Both the position numbers and the translations under genes were made by a program. Positions 1 to 8,000 of a DNA stretch of 36,716 bases are shown here, piece by piece. The notes beneath the pieces are model-generated. The model did no database searches. It saw only the letters and a program-made list of their open reading frames with translations, and was not told where the DNA came from. The stretch covers positions 1 through 36,716 of the forward strand of contig JACRBV010000148.1 of NCBI GenBank assembly GCA_016213065.1, read 5' to 3'. The first letter of the stretch is position 1; every line of letters begins with the position of its first letter. The stretch is from Deltaproteobacteria bacterium (GTDB lineage: Bacteria > UBA10199 > SPLOWO2-01-44-7).

Positions 1-95
1 CTGCCCATCTGCGTTGTTGCCCACAAACCCGCAATCCTCACGTACTTTCATGTACGTTCCGGTTGCGGGTCTGCGGGCGCCTAGCATCTGGGCAG
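1..95. repeat. Imperfect palindromic intergenic repeat
   Basis: The first 95 bases form an imperfect inverted repeat. CTGCCCA at the left pairs with TGGGCAG at the right, the inner blocks GCCCACAAACCCGCAA and TTGCGGGTCTGCGGGC pair with few mismatches, and CGTAC/GTACG closes near the loop. It lies downstream of the minus-strand small ORF. It has the look of a dispersed intergenic palindrome, but no second copy is present in this window. It may also be cut at its left by the window edge. Confidence 0.6.
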
Positions 96-149
96 TTTGC
101 GAAGGTTCCCTGTTATCATGGTTTCTGGGTGACCCTTATTAATCCGGTG

Positions 150-365
150 TTAGGCGGAGAAAGTCGGTTCGTCACTTTGGGTGTCATCGGAAGCGGTGAC
201 TTCGGCGGCGGGTTCTTCAAAAACAGGAATTTCGCAGGTTTTTGAGCTCTCATCCGGAAGGGATTTGAGAAAAGCCTGAAGTTCCTGTTTGCTGAGAGTT
301 CCGTCGCGCAAGGCACGTTCGCGAGTACGGTTGTCGAATTTTTGTTCTGTTGTTTCTGGTTTCAT
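150..365 (-). CDS. Small acidic hypothetical protein coupled to the c-di-AMP synthase gene
   Basis: This 71-residue ORF is not a family I recognise. The start ATG at 365-363 overlaps the stop of the upstream cyclase gene in an ATGA arrangement, which argues for translational coupling and against the longer upstream start in the same frame. The N-terminal half is charged and probably helical (RTRERALRDGTLSKQELQAF); the C-terminal half is acidic and low in complexity, so likely disordered. There is no signal peptide or membrane segment. It could be a small partner of the cyclase, but that rests on gene order only. Confidence 0.55.
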   Translation of the reverse strand: MKPETTEQKFDNRTRERALRDGTLSKQELQAFLKSLPDESSKTCEIPVFEEPAAEVTASDDTQSDEPTFSA

Positions 366-1249
366 CGTCCTGTTTTCTCGATCTGAGTTATGATTTTTCC
401 GTCTTTGAAAATACGGACATCGCCCGAGGATTCGGAGATAACAAAAGCCACCGCGCTGGTCAAGGTCGTAATTCCGGCGCCTGCCTGATGTCTTGATCCC
501 AAACCCCGCGGCAAATTTTCTTCCCCACCGGCGGCGCCCAAGTAGCAACCCGCGGTTAAAATAATTCCTTCACCGCTGATGACAAAAGCGCCGTCCATGG
601 CGGCAAATTCGCGGATTGTTTCTTTGAGTTGGGGTGAGAGGACGTTGCGTTCTTCTTCATCATATCCCTTGAAAGGATTGATAATCATCTGTTTGACGAG
701 CGGCATGACTTTTTCCGTATCTCCCACGACAAAAATGGTACCGACCGGTTTTCCTTCACGCCCTTTTTCCGCGAGTTCCAAACTCAAGTGGAGGACCGCT
801 TGAAAGACTTCCGGTTGTACACTGTTGGCGATGGTAGCAATTCCTTTACTCATCACAATTTCCGATTCCTTGGCGGTGTCGAGAAGTTGAAGATGATCCA
901 AAAATCCGAGATCGGGGGAACCAACGACACAAACCACCTTGTCCCCGGGAGTAAGATAGTCAAGCGAAAGGGCCGTAGTGGCCGCCAATTTGATGAGACT
1001 TATACGGCTTAAGTGAATTTTTGGGAGTGAGATAAGAGCCTTGCAATGTTTTTGCAACGAGGCTTCAGCATCGCCGTTGGTTTCCAGTTTTTTCTTTCGG
1101 CTCAACAAGAAAAGATCAAGTTTTTTGCTGAAGCGCCCCTTGAAATCCAGATCTTCCAGCACATCGGCATAAATCATCACGGCTTTGGCTTGCACTTTGG
1201 CGGCCAATTGAAACGCCGTTTTAATCATCAACACATTCGCCGGTTTCAC
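362..1249 (-). CDS. Diadenylate cyclase (c-di-AMP synthase), DacZ-like
   Basis: Makes cyclic di-AMP from two ATP. The DisA_N/DAC domain fills the C-terminal third: the DGA motif is near residue 218 and an RHQAG motif (the family's usual RHR-type motif) near residue 251, followed by SESSG and a closing VRIFKDGKI strand pair. The N-terminal 150 residues (AKVQAKAVMIYADV and onward) resemble a pyruvate kinase C-terminal-like fold, the architecture of archaeal DacZ enzymes. It has neither the membrane helices of CdaA nor the long HhH region of DisA. The start is a GTG at 1249; an ATG seven codons in is an alternative. No Shine-Dalgarno is clear. It probably forms an operon with the small ORF downstream. 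Confidence 0.85.
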   Translation of the reverse strand: MKPANVLMIKTAFQLAAKVQAKAVMIYADVLEDLDFKGRFSKKLDLFLLSRKKKLETNGDAEASLQKHCKALISLPKIHLSRISLIKLAATTALSLDYLTPGDKVVCVVGSPDLGFLDHLQLLDTAKESEIVMSKGIATIANSVQPEVFQAVLHLSLELAEKGREGKPVGTIFVVGDTEKVMPLVKQMIINPFKGYDEEERNVLSPQLKETIREFAAMDGAFVISGEGIILTAGCYLGAAGGEENLPRGLGSRHQAGAGITTLTSAVAFVISESSGDVRIFKDGKIITQIEKTGR

Positions 1250-1318
1250 AAATTCACAATTAACTTATTTTTTTATCCAAGTCCATATTTCTTAACCCAT
1301 ATGCGTGATAGCTGAAAT

Positions 1319-2524
1319 TCACAAGCCGCGGATTACTTGACCTCGGATCATTGAGAACTGCACTTTGTCGTTCAGCAGAATATTTTCGTAGATATTTCTT
1401 TTTGGAAAACGAAACGGGACGCCGATGATGTTGGCTAGTTTTCCTTCTTTGAGTGTTCCGATTTCATTTTCCCTAAGCAGGGCTTTGGCTCCATTGCGGG
1501 TGGCCATTTTGATGGCAAGATCGGGAGTTAGTTCGGCATAGTGATCGAGAGCCAATTGCATTTGTCTCAGCATGCTTAAGCTTTCATTGCTGGCCAAACT
1601 GTCTGTCCCCAATGCGATATTCATTTTACCATCTTCCGAAAGTCCCATCGGGAAACGGCCATGTTCAAAGTAGTCGTGACTTCCCGGGCAGTGCACAACA
1701 CACATCTCCGCGTTTTGCAAAAGAGCGACATCCTCGTCTTCCAGATAATTCGCGTGAATCGCCATTCCTTTGCGGGGCAATAAAGAAAGACGTTTCAAAT
1801 ATTGAAGCGGTGTTTCACAGATCGTCGCCGGTAATTTCCCCTTGAGCTCCAAAAATTCCGCAAGAGGTCCCGACGCTTCTTTAAACAGTAAAAACTCCTC
1901 GGCACTTTCGGCGATGTGAATCGACAAGGGCGGCGGTTGTGAAACAAGTTTTGCAAAAACCTCCGGCAAAAGAGAATAGGTTGCATGAGGTGTCGGCGTG
2001 ATTTTAAATTTTGGTTTATATTTTTGCTTTTTGCTTTTTGCTTTTTGCTTTTCCATGGCTTGCTGATAAAAATGAAGCGCCCTCTGTTCCTCCACGCCTA
2101 AAACTTCCAGATAACAAGTCCCTTCCAAAGGGGATTCCAAAAGCGGTTGCAAAGAAGTGCCCGGGCTTAAATGATCGGCAACGGTGGTGGTGCCGCCATC
2201 AAGGAGTTGCTGAATTCCGCTTTTGATCGCGGCCTCCACTTGTTCGGGAGTTTGTTGCAATTTCAGACGGGTTAATTGGTCAATCCAGAGCACAAACGAT
2301 CCGGGATAAGGGAGCGGCTCCGGCAATTGTGAAAGTTCCAGATGACAATGGGCATTCACGAGACCCGGCAGAAGTACCATGTGCGGAAGTTCAAGACATT
2401 CCCTATTTGAAGGCGCTTGGGCGTAAGGAAGAATCGCGGTGATCTTCTCCCCCTCCACGAGAATTGCATGGTCCTTCAAAGGAGGACCTTCCATCGTCAC
2501 AATAATGGGGGCTTTGAGAAGCAT
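1319..2524 (-). CDS. Amidohydrolase, probable aminodeoxyfutalosine deaminase
   Basis: A metal-dependent hydrolase of the amidohydrolase superfamily. It has the HCH metal motif near residues 57-59 (NAHCHLE), a histidine near 199 (HIAES), a histidine near 275 (VVHCPGSHD) and the aspartate of GTDSLASN near 305. Its ATG lies one base from the mqnA stop, so the two are co-transcribed and very likely co-translated. With mqnA, the best role is deamination of 6-amino-6-deoxyfutalosine in the futalosine route to menaquinone; S-adenosylhomocysteine or methylthioadenosine deaminase is the alternative within the family. Residues about 159-168 (Lys/Gln-rich) come from four tandem heptamers and look like an inserted surface loop. 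Confidence 0.8.
   Translation of the reverse strand: MLLKAPIIVTMEGPPLKDHAILVEGEKITAILPYAQAPSNRECLELPHMVLLPGLVNAHCHLELSQLPEPLPYPGSFVLWIDQLTRLKLQQTPEQVEAAIKSGIQQLLDGGTTTVADHLSPGTSLQPLLESPLEGTCYLEVLGVEEQRALHFYQQAMEKQKAKSKKQKYKPKFKITPTPHATYSLLPEVFAKLVSQPPPLSIHIAESAEEFLLFKEASGPLAEFLELKGKLPATICETPLQYLKRLSLLPRKGMAIHANYLEDEDVALLQNAEMCVVHCPGSHDYFEHGRFPMGLSEDGKMNIALGTDSLASNESLSMLRQMQLALDHYAELTPDLAIKMATRNGAKALLRENEIGTLKEGKLANIIGVPFRFPKRNIYENILLNDKVQFSMIRGQVIRGL
2021..2048 (-). repeat. Heptamer tandem repeat inside the amidohydrolase gene
   Basis: Four perfect copies of TTTTTGC on the plus strand (AAAAGCA-type units in the sense direction of the gene), 28 nt, flanked by more degenerate A/T-rich sequence on the low-coordinate side. 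The gene stays open through it and reads a Lys/Gln-rich stretch. The 7-nt period is the same as in the arrays at other loci. Confidence 0.85.
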
Positions 2525-2525
2525 A

Positions 2526-3245
2526 TTATATCCATCGCAATTCTGAGAGAGGGATGCCGGTTAATCCAACACAATATCTTTGAAAAAGAGCGATAGCTCT
2601 TTTTTGCGGCTCTCCCAAATCGTAATAAAGTTTTTTCCAGTATTTTAGTAGATGGGTTTCTTGAGAAATTTTTTCCAGATTTTGCAAATTGGATTTTGCT
2701 GTTTCAATGAGGAACGGTTTCCATTTTTTCCCGATGGTTGGATTTTTCGTCATCCAACAAGCAAAAACAAATGGGAGTTTTGTCCATTCGGTCCAAGCCT
2801 CGCCTAAATCAAGAAAGGGTTGATCGGGATTTTCCTTCCAAACTTTATCCCCAATCAGTAAAGCCCCTTCGGTTGTTTCCTTTGGATTGCTTGTAAATCG
2901 GATAGAATTGAGGTTTCTTTCGAAACGATTTTGAAACAGAATTTTGAGAAGGTTTAAAGAAGTGAGTGAATCGGAATCGATGTAAATTGTTTTTATATTT
3001 TGAATGGTTGTACGTTTATTTCTAAAAAAAAGCTTCACGGTATCGACGGCGCCAAAGCTTCCAATTCCAACCCCCTCTATTAAATACCAGTCAGGGTCGA
3101 GAAAGGCAGTTACAACCGGAGACATAATAATGTCATCGGGACCGGACAATTTGGCCAGTTGCGAAGGCGGGGCCTTAAAAATATCACACGGGAGACCGTG
3201 TATGAGCGGGATAACGTTGGAATATGAAACGGTACCTAAGCGCAT
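2526..3245 (-). CDS. mqnA: Chorismate dehydratase MqnA (futalosine menaquinone pathway)
   Basis: Converts chorismate to 3-[(1-carboxyvinyl)oxy]benzoate, the first step of futalosine-dependent menaquinone synthesis. The 239-residue protein opens with the family-typical MRLGTVSYSN and carries LGEAWTEWTKLPFVFA near residues 147-162, the MqnA signature. I choose the start at 3245: an in-frame extension to 3371 exists, but its 42 extra residues are a translation of the heptamer array just upstream and do not belong to the family. The downstream amidohydrolase follows one base after the stop. Together they imply menaquinone by the futalosine route. Confidence 0.9.
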   Translation of the reverse strand: MRLGTVSYSNVIPLIHGLPCDIFKAPPSQLAKLSGPDDIIMSPVVTAFLDPDWYLIEGVGIGSFGAVDTVKLFFRNKRTTIQNIKTIYIDSDSLTSLNLLKILFQNRFERNLNSIRFTSNPKETTEGALLIGDKVWKENPDQPFLDLGEAWTEWTKLPFVFACWMTKNPTIGKKWKPFLIETAKSNLQNLEKISQETHLLKYWKKLYYDLGEPQKRAIALFQRYCVGLTGIPLSELRWI

Positions 3246-3250
3246 AGGGA

Positions 3251-3338
3251 AAGGACAATGGACAATGGACAATGGACTAAAAAGTATTTGGTCCCTTGTC
3301 CATGGTCCGTGGTCCATAGTCCATAGTCCATAGTCCGT
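3251..3338. repeat. Palindromic heptamer array upstream of mqnA
   Basis: The left arm is AAGGACA, ATGGACA, ATGGACA, ATGGACT (3251-3278) and the right arm is TGTCCAT, GGTCCGT, GGTCCAT, AGTCCAT, AGTCCAT, AGTCCGT (3297-3338), each in unbroken 7-nt phase. The arms are complementary, so the array can fold into a long hairpin. It begins 6 nt from the mqnA start codon and so supplies the mqnA leader. Confidence 0.85.
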
Positions 3339-3409
3339 GTTCCCCCTATCAAACCCCTTGCTATGATCCAAGTGTTATGTTAGTTCCGCTCCAGCTTTCT
3401 AATGAACTG

Positions 3410-3438
3410 AAAGTGGGCCTTTAGCCCACTTTTTTTTT
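3410..3438 (+). terminator. Terminator-like hairpin with T tract, no gene upstream
   Basis: A perfect 9-bp stem, AAAGTGGGC (3410-3418) with GCCCACTTT (3424-3432), and a plus-strand T run ending at 3438. It looks like an intrinsic terminator on the plus strand, yet no plus-strand gene lies upstream; the nearest neighbour is the divergent mqnA. It may end a small untranslated transcript or insulate the rimP operon. Confidence 0.5.
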
Positions 3439-3452
3439 GAAAAGAGATTGTT

Positions 3453-3601
3453 ATATGTGAAGGATGGGTCCTGGCATTTAACTCCGCAAATCCTTTGGAT
3501 TTGCTACGCGGCCCAGCTCGCTGGGCCTTGTCCAAATGCTTGCACGCCCTCCCGAAAGATCGGGCTGACAAGCATTCGCCTGCCACCCATCATTCACATA
3601 T
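3453..3601. other. Multi-hairpin structured element (possible RNA or mobile palindrome)
   Basis: A 17-bp outer helix with one mismatch joins 3453-3469 to 3585-3601. It encloses three hairpins: GCAAATCC/GGATTTGC (3486-3504), GGCCCAGC/GCTGGGCC (3510-3527), and AATGCTTG/CAAGCATT (3535-3576) with an inner CCCGA/TCGGG stem (3551-3564). The plan resembles a cloverleaf but is about 149 nt, too long for a tRNA and with no tRNA sequence marks. No convincing ORF covers it. It could be a structured RNA in the rimP leader or a composite mobile palindrome. Confidence 0.55.
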
Positions 3602-3626
3602 GGTTATGAATTTAAATATGATTAAA

Positions 3627-3694
3627 GTGAGCAAAGCGAACGTGAGGGGGAGGCTCCAACGGCTTTGCCGTTGGAGGGGGCGACGCGAGCCCCT
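3627..3694 (+). repeat. 68-bp palindromic element, copy 1 (rimP leader)
   Basis: The first of three 68-bp ungapped copies. The core hairpin is CTCCAACGGC, TTT loop, GCCGTTGGAG (3654-3676), a perfect 10-bp stem inside GC-rich flanks. The element ends 5 nt before the rimP ATG, so it forms the rimP leader; its GGAGGGGG sits about 20 nt upstream of the start, too far for a usual Shine-Dalgarno. The other copies are at 10016-10083 (minus) and 25159-25226 (plus). Confidence 0.85.
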
Positions 3695-3699
3695 ATAAA

Positions 3700-4191
3700 A
3701 TGGATATAGCCGCTCTTTTAGAAAATGTTGAAAAGATTGTGAATCCGGTTGTGGAGAGTCTGGGTTTGGAGCTCATTGAAAGGGAGTTTATTCTCGATCA
3801 GGGGCGTTGGATTTTGCGGTTGTATATCGACCGCGAAGGAAAAGGCGTCACGATAGATGATTGCGAGACCGTCTCACGGGCTCTGGAACCGGTTTTGGAT
3901 GTGGAAGATATCATCCCCCAAAAATATTTTTTGGAGGTTTCTTCCCCGGGAATAGACCGTCCTTTAAGACGACCCAAAGATTTTGAACGGTTTGCAGGAA
4001 GTTTTGTCAAACTGGATACGAATGAAAAATTGGGAGACCGACATCATTTTTCAGGAATTTTGAAAGGTTTGCGTAACAATCAGATTGTTCTCCAAGAGGG
4101 AGAACAGGAGTGGCAGATCCCGTTCGAGTCGCTGAAAAAAGCGAAGATAAGGAGTGAAGAATTATGGCAACAAAAGCAAAAACGAAAGTAA
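3700..4191 (+). CDS. rimP: Ribosome maturation factor RimP
   Basis: A 30S subunit assembly factor of 163 residues, normal for the family. The N-terminal domain has GLELIEREF and LRLYIDRE, followed by the family block around FLEVSSPGIDRPL (about residues 79-91) and a C-terminal SH3-like domain. It is the first gene of the rimP-nusA-infB cluster and overlaps the nusA start by 28 nt. The start ATG comes right after a 68-bp palindromic repeat, so the original ribosome binding region seems to have been replaced or displaced. Confidence 0.95.
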   Translation: MDIAALLENVEKIVNPVVESLGLELIEREFILDQGRWILRLYIDREGKGVTIDDCETVSRALEPVLDVEDIIPQKYFLEVSSPGIDRPLRRPKDFERFAGSFVKLDTNEKLGDRHHFSGILKGLRNNQIVLQEGEQEWQIPFESLKKAKIRSEELWQQKQKRK

Positions 4192-5582
4192 AAACAAAAC
4201 CCCAACCAAAAAATAAAATGTTTCAGGAACTCGACCGAGTTCTGGATCAAATTTCAAGAGACAAAAATATTCCGAAAGAAAAACTGACAGAAGCCATTGA
4301 ATCGGCTTTTCTAAGTGCCGCGCGCAAAAAATGGGGACACTTGGGAGAACTCGAAGCCCATTACAATCAGGAAAATGGCGAAATCGAACTTTTTCAATTT
4401 AAAACCGTCGCAGAGAAAGTGGAAGACCACAACACACAAATGAGCGTAGCAGAAGGATATGAACTGGATCCCGAAGCTCAGGTTGGAGACAGTTTGGGTG
4501 TGAAAATGGATCCTTCCGAGTTTGGGCGCATCGCCGCTCAAGCCGCAAAACAGGTTATCATCCAAAAGGTCAGAGAAGCGGAACGTGATCTTATTTATAA
4601 TGAATACAAAGACCGTGTCGGAGAATTGGTCACGGGTGTTGTGCGCCGTTATGAAAAAGGCGATTTGGTGATCGATCTGGGACGCACCGAAGCCAGCGTT
4701 CCGCGCAGTGAACAGGTCCCGGCGGAACTTTATAAAATTGGGGATCGTGTGCAGGCCTATTTTGTGGAGATCAATCCGCATCGTGCTTCCATGTTGGTTC
4801 TTTCAAGACGTCATCCCAATCTGGTGCGCAAACTTTTCGAAATGGAAGTCCCCGAAGTGGCCGATGGCACTGTCACCATTAAAAATGTGGCGAGAGAACC
4901 GGGTGTGCGAGCCAAGATTGGTGTTTATTCAAAAGATTCGGATGTGGATCCCGTGGGAGCTTGCGTGGGCATGAAAGGTTCCCGCGTTCAGAGTGTCGTT
5001 CAGGAATTAAGAGGTGAGAAAATAGATATTGTGACGTGGGATGAAGATCCGGCCCGTTTTGTTTGCAATGCCATTGCTCCCGCTGAAGTGGTCAAAGTGA
5101 TTATCAAAGAAAGAGAACGTTCGATGGATGTGGTGGTTCCGGACGATCAGTTGTCTTTGGCCATCGGTCGCAAAGGACAGAACGTCCGCTTGGCCGCTCA
5201 GTTGACCGGTTGGAATATCGACGTCTTCAGTGAAACCAAAGTGGAAGAACTGGCCACCCGTTGCAAAGGAGTACTCACAAAAGTACTGGGACTCGATGAT
5301 AGCACCGCTATCATTTTATACGCTCACGGTTTTCGCTATTTTGAAGACATTGCCAAGGCAGATTGGGAAACTTTCAAAGTGGTTCCCGGTGTTGGCGAAG
5401 AACGTCTAAAAGAAATTCAAGCCGTCGCTCAAAAAGCGGTGCAGGATGGAACAACGACGGAACAGATGATGGCCACGCTTTTTTCCGGCAATTTGTTTGA
5501 TAAAAAAGAAGAATCCAAAACATCTGAGACGCCGGTTGAAACACCCGTTGCCGTAACAGAAGAGCATCATAAAATATCGTAA
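4164..5582 (+). CDS. nusA: Transcription termination/antitermination factor NusA
   Basis: RNA polymerase-binding elongation factor of 472 residues. In order: NusA N-terminal domain (starting MFQELDRVLDQI at residue 19), S1 domain (ELVTGVVRRYEKGDLVIDLG, about residues 153-215), KH1 and KH2 domains (VGACVGMKGSRVQ, then LAIGRKGQNVRLA) and a C-terminal helix-hairpin-helix-like region (GVGEERLKEI). An AAGGAG at 4149-4154, nine bases before the ATG at 4164, supports this start inside the end of rimP, giving an 18-residue Lys-rich leader absent from most homologues. infB starts three bases after its stop. Confidence 0.95.
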   Translation: MATKAKTKVKTKPQPKNKMFQELDRVLDQISRDKNIPKEKLTEAIESAFLSAARKKWGHLGELEAHYNQENGEIELFQFKTVAEKVEDHNTQMSVAEGYELDPEAQVGDSLGVKMDPSEFGRIAAQAAKQVIIQKVREAERDLIYNEYKDRVGELVTGVVRRYEKGDLVIDLGRTEASVPRSEQVPAELYKIGDRVQAYFVEINPHRASMLVLSRRHPNLVRKLFEMEVPEVADGTVTIKNVAREPGVRAKIGVYSKDSDVDPVGACVGMKGSRVQSVVQELRGEKIDIVTWDEDPARFVCNAIAPAEVVKVIIKERERSMDVVVPDDQLSLAIGRKGQNVRLAAQLTGWNIDVFSETKVEELATRCKGVLTKVLGLDDSTAIILYAHGFRYFEDIAKADWETFKVVPGVGEERLKEIQAVAQKAVQDGTTTEQMMATLFSGNLFDKKEESKTSETPVETPVAVTEEHHKIS

Positions 5583-5585
5583 ACT

Positions 5586-7895
5586 ATGGACTCTGATAAA
5601 AAACCGATTGTTGAACAACGCATCAAACCGACGGTCATTCGCAGGCGGGCCAAGGAAGAGCCGGTAGCGAAGCCGCCTGTTCCTGTGAAAGCGGAAGCTC
5701 TATCACAACCGTCAAAACCAGAAAAACCCGCCGCGCCGGTGTTTATTGAAACAGAGGTCGCCCCTCCCATTATTCATTTGACCGCAAAAGAAAAGGAAGA
5801 GAAGGCGAAGAAAGCGGCCAAGAAAAAGAAATCAAAAGCGGAACTCGAACTGGAAGATATTCAACGCGCCGGTGGATTAAAACAATTCGCTCAACAAACT
5901 TTGGGAAGTGAAGAAGAGACGGAACCTGCCGAAAAAACTTTTGCGCCCTCAGTTGAGCGCGTCTTTGAACCGACCCATGTTGGAAGCGGTCGTCGTAAAA
6001 AACCGATTCGCCGTGAATTCAAGCAGACCCAAATTACCGAAACAAATGTAGCTAAGAAGGTGATTCGCATTCAAAATGCCATCACCATTTCAGAACTTTC
6101 CCAGTCAATGGGAATCAAATCGTCCGAGTTGATCAAAAAATTGATGGGGTTGGGAATGATGGCAACCACCAACCAAAATCTGGATGTCGATACCGCTACT
6201 CTGCTTGCCACCGATTATGGATTTGAGGTTCTGCACACCGCGTTCAAGGAAGAAGAGGTTTTGAAAGCCACGGCAAAAGAAACGGAAGATACGGATATGC
6301 AATGGCGTGCACCGGTTGTTACCGTGATGGGGCATGTTGACCATGGCAAAACTTCTCTGCTGGATGCAATTCGCAAAACCAAAGTCACGGAAAAAGAAGC
6401 GGGCGGAATCACGCAACACATCGGCGCTTATGAAGTGACGGTTGCGGAAACGCAACCGTCATCCCGAGGTCCAAAGGACCGAGGGATCTCCGAGGAGATC
6501 CTTCGCTCTGCTCAGGATGATCGTGCGATTTATCGCACGATCACATTTATTGATACACCCGGCCATCAAGCCTTTACGCAGATGCGCGCGCGTGGAGCGC
6601 AGGTCACCGATATTGTGGTGCTCGTTGTGGCGGCCGATGACGGCTTGATGCCGCAAACCATTGAAGCCATCAATCACGCCAAGGCGGCCAATGTTTCCAT
6701 CATCGTGGCGATTAATAAAATCGACAAACCTCAGGCCGATCCGGAAAAAGTAAAACGTCAACTAACTGAACACGGTTTGGTGGCGGAAGATTGGGGTGGA
6801 GATATTGTTTGCGTTCCCACCTCTGCAAAAACGGGACAGGGTTTGGATCATTTGCTCGAAATGATTTTGTTGACCGCCGAAGTAAAAGAACTGAAAGCCA
6901 ATGTCAGCGGAAGAGCGAAGGGCGTTGTGATTGAAGCGCGGTTGGATAAAGGACGCGGCCCTGTGGCTACAGCCTTGATTCAATCGGGGATATTAAATGT
7001 GGGAGATTTTGTGGTGGCGGGTCTCACCTACGGACGCGCGCGTGCCATGTTGCAGGCGGATGGTTCTTCTGTTGAAAAAGCGGGTCCTTCCAAACCGGTG
7101 GGACTCATCGGTTTGAATGCGGTGCCGGAAGCGGGAGAAGAATTGTTTGTGGTGGAAGACGAACGAGACGCCAAACGCATTGTTGAAACACGCCAGGCAA
7201 AAAAACGTTCTTCTGAATTATCGAAATCAGCCAAATTTTCACTTGAATCTTTGCAGGAACAAATTTCCAAAGGCGAAACGCACGAACTTCCCTTGGTTAT
7301 CAAGGGAGACGTCGCGGGTTCGGTGGAAGCTCTCACCGAAGCACTGACCGGCATGAGCAATAATCAGGTCACCGTGAAGACGCTTCACTCGGGCATTGGC
7401 GGCATTACAGAAAACGATGTCATGTTGGCCCGCGCTTCCAGAGCGGTTATTATTGGTTTCAACGTGGCGCCCGAAGGAAAGGCGAGGGCGTTGGCAGAAC
7501 AGGAAGGCATTGAAATCCGTCTTCACAACATCATTTACGAAGTGATGGATGACATCAAAAACGCGATGGAAGGATTGCTTGCACCTAAAATCACCGAGAA
7601 ATTTTTGGGACGTGCCAATGTCAAACAGGTTTTCAAAATTACCAAGGTCGGTACCATCGCCGGTTGCATGGTGAGCGACGGGATCATCCGCAGAAATTGT
7701 CAGCTCCGTCTCATCCGGGATGGCCAGATTATTTATCAGGGTAAACCCGCCTCTTTGAAACGCTTTAAAGACGATGCCCGCGAAGTCACTGCCGGCATGG
7801 ATTGCGGTATCGCGATTGAAAATTTCAACGACATCAAAGAAGGGGATGTTTTGGAAGCTTTCATTATGGAAGAAACGGCGCAAAAACTGCTATAG
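5586..7895 (+). CDS. infB: Translation initiation factor IF-2 with hairpin-rich insertion in the G domain
   Basis: GTPase that brings initiator fMet-tRNA to the 30S subunit. 769 residues: charged N-terminal region, IF2_N motif near residues 166-215, G1 GHVDHGKT near 249-256, [10 protein letters not shown] switch I region, G3 DTPGH near 323-327, G4 NKID, then domains II-IV. Between the AYEV strand (about residue 283) and ITFIDTPGH, where homologues have only a few residues, this protein has about 30 extra residues encoded by a train of perfect hairpins (6437-6542). The frame is kept, so the gene is probably functional. The TAG stop lies in the first unit of a heptamer array. No rbfA follows. 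Confidence 0.95.
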   Translation: MDSDKKPIVEQRIKPTVIRRRAKEEPVAKPPVPVKAEALSQPSKPEKPAAPVFIETEVAPPIIHLTAKEKEEKAKKAAKKKKSKAELELEDIQRAGGLKQFAQQTLGSEEETEPAEKTFAPSVERVFEPTHVGSGRRKKPIRREFKQTQITETNVAKKVIRIQNAITISELSQSMGIKSSELIKKLMGLGMMATTNQNLDVDTATLLATDYGFEVLHTAFKEEEVLKATAKETEDTDMQWRAPVVTVMGHVDHGKTSLLDAIRKTKVTEKEAGGITQHIGAYEVTVAETQPSSRGPKDRGISEEILRSAQDDRAIYRTITFIDTPGHQAFTQMRARGAQVTDIVVLVVAADDGLMPQTIEAINHAKAANVSIIVAINKIDKPQADPEKVKRQLTEHGLVAEDWGGDIVCVPTSAKTGQGLDHLLEMILLTAEVKELKANVSGRAKGVVIEARLDKGRGPVATALIQSGILNVGDFVVAGLTYGRARAMLQADGSSVEKAGPSKPVGLIGLNAVPEAGEELFVVEDERDAKRIVETRQAKKRSSELSKSAKFSLESLQEQISKGETHELPLVIKGDVAGSVEALTEALTGMSNNQVTVKTLHSGIGGITENDVMLARASRAVIIGFNVAPEGKARALAEQEGIEIRLHNIIYEVMDDIKNAMEGLLAPKITEKFLGRANVKQVFKITKVGTIAGCMVSDGIIRRNCQLRLIRDGQIIYQGKPASLKRFKDDAREVTAGMDCGIAIENFNDIKEGDVLEAFIMEETAQKLL
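6437..6542 (+). repeat. In-frame palindromic insertion within infB
   Basis: Four consecutive hairpins: GACGGTTGCG-GAAA-CGCAACCGTC (6437-6460, 10 bp), GGTCC-AAA-GGACC inside ATCCC/GGGAT (6461-6487), GATCTCC-GA-GGAGATC (6485-6500) and GATCGTGCGAT-TT-ATCGCACGATC (6519-6542, 11 bp). The middle part, TCATCC (6459) to GGATGA (6520), has the same ends as the intergenic family at 18834, 20140 and 24127. The insert reads as open protein in the infB frame. Confidence 0.85.
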
Positions 7896-8000
7896 ACCAT
7901 GGACCGCGGACAATGGACCATAGACCAAAAAACAAAAAAGGTAGTAAGTCCCTTGTCCATAGTCCATGGTCCGTGGTCCATGGTCCGCTTTCCACGGTCC
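7892..8000. repeat. Palindromic heptamer array at the infB-nrnA junction
   Basis: The left arm is ATAGACC, ATGGACC, GCGGACA, ATGGACC, ATAGACC (7892-7926), then an A-rich spacer; the right arm is TGTCCAT, AGTCCAT, GGTCCGT, GGTCCAT, GGTCCGC, TTTCCAC, GGTCC (7954-8000). The first unit contains the infB TAG, and the candidate nrnA starts (ATG 7913, GTG 7973) lie in the arms. Homologous nrnA coding sequence begins only at about 8000. Confidence 0.85.

Noticed and set aside
3246-3371. N-terminal 42-residue extension of MqnA
   Set aside because: It is a translation of the heptamer array and leader; family similarity begins at the ATG at 3245.
3453-3601. tRNA gene
   Set aside because: The structure has a cloverleaf plan, but the length, stems and loops do not match a tRNA and the T-loop GTTCRA sequence is absent.
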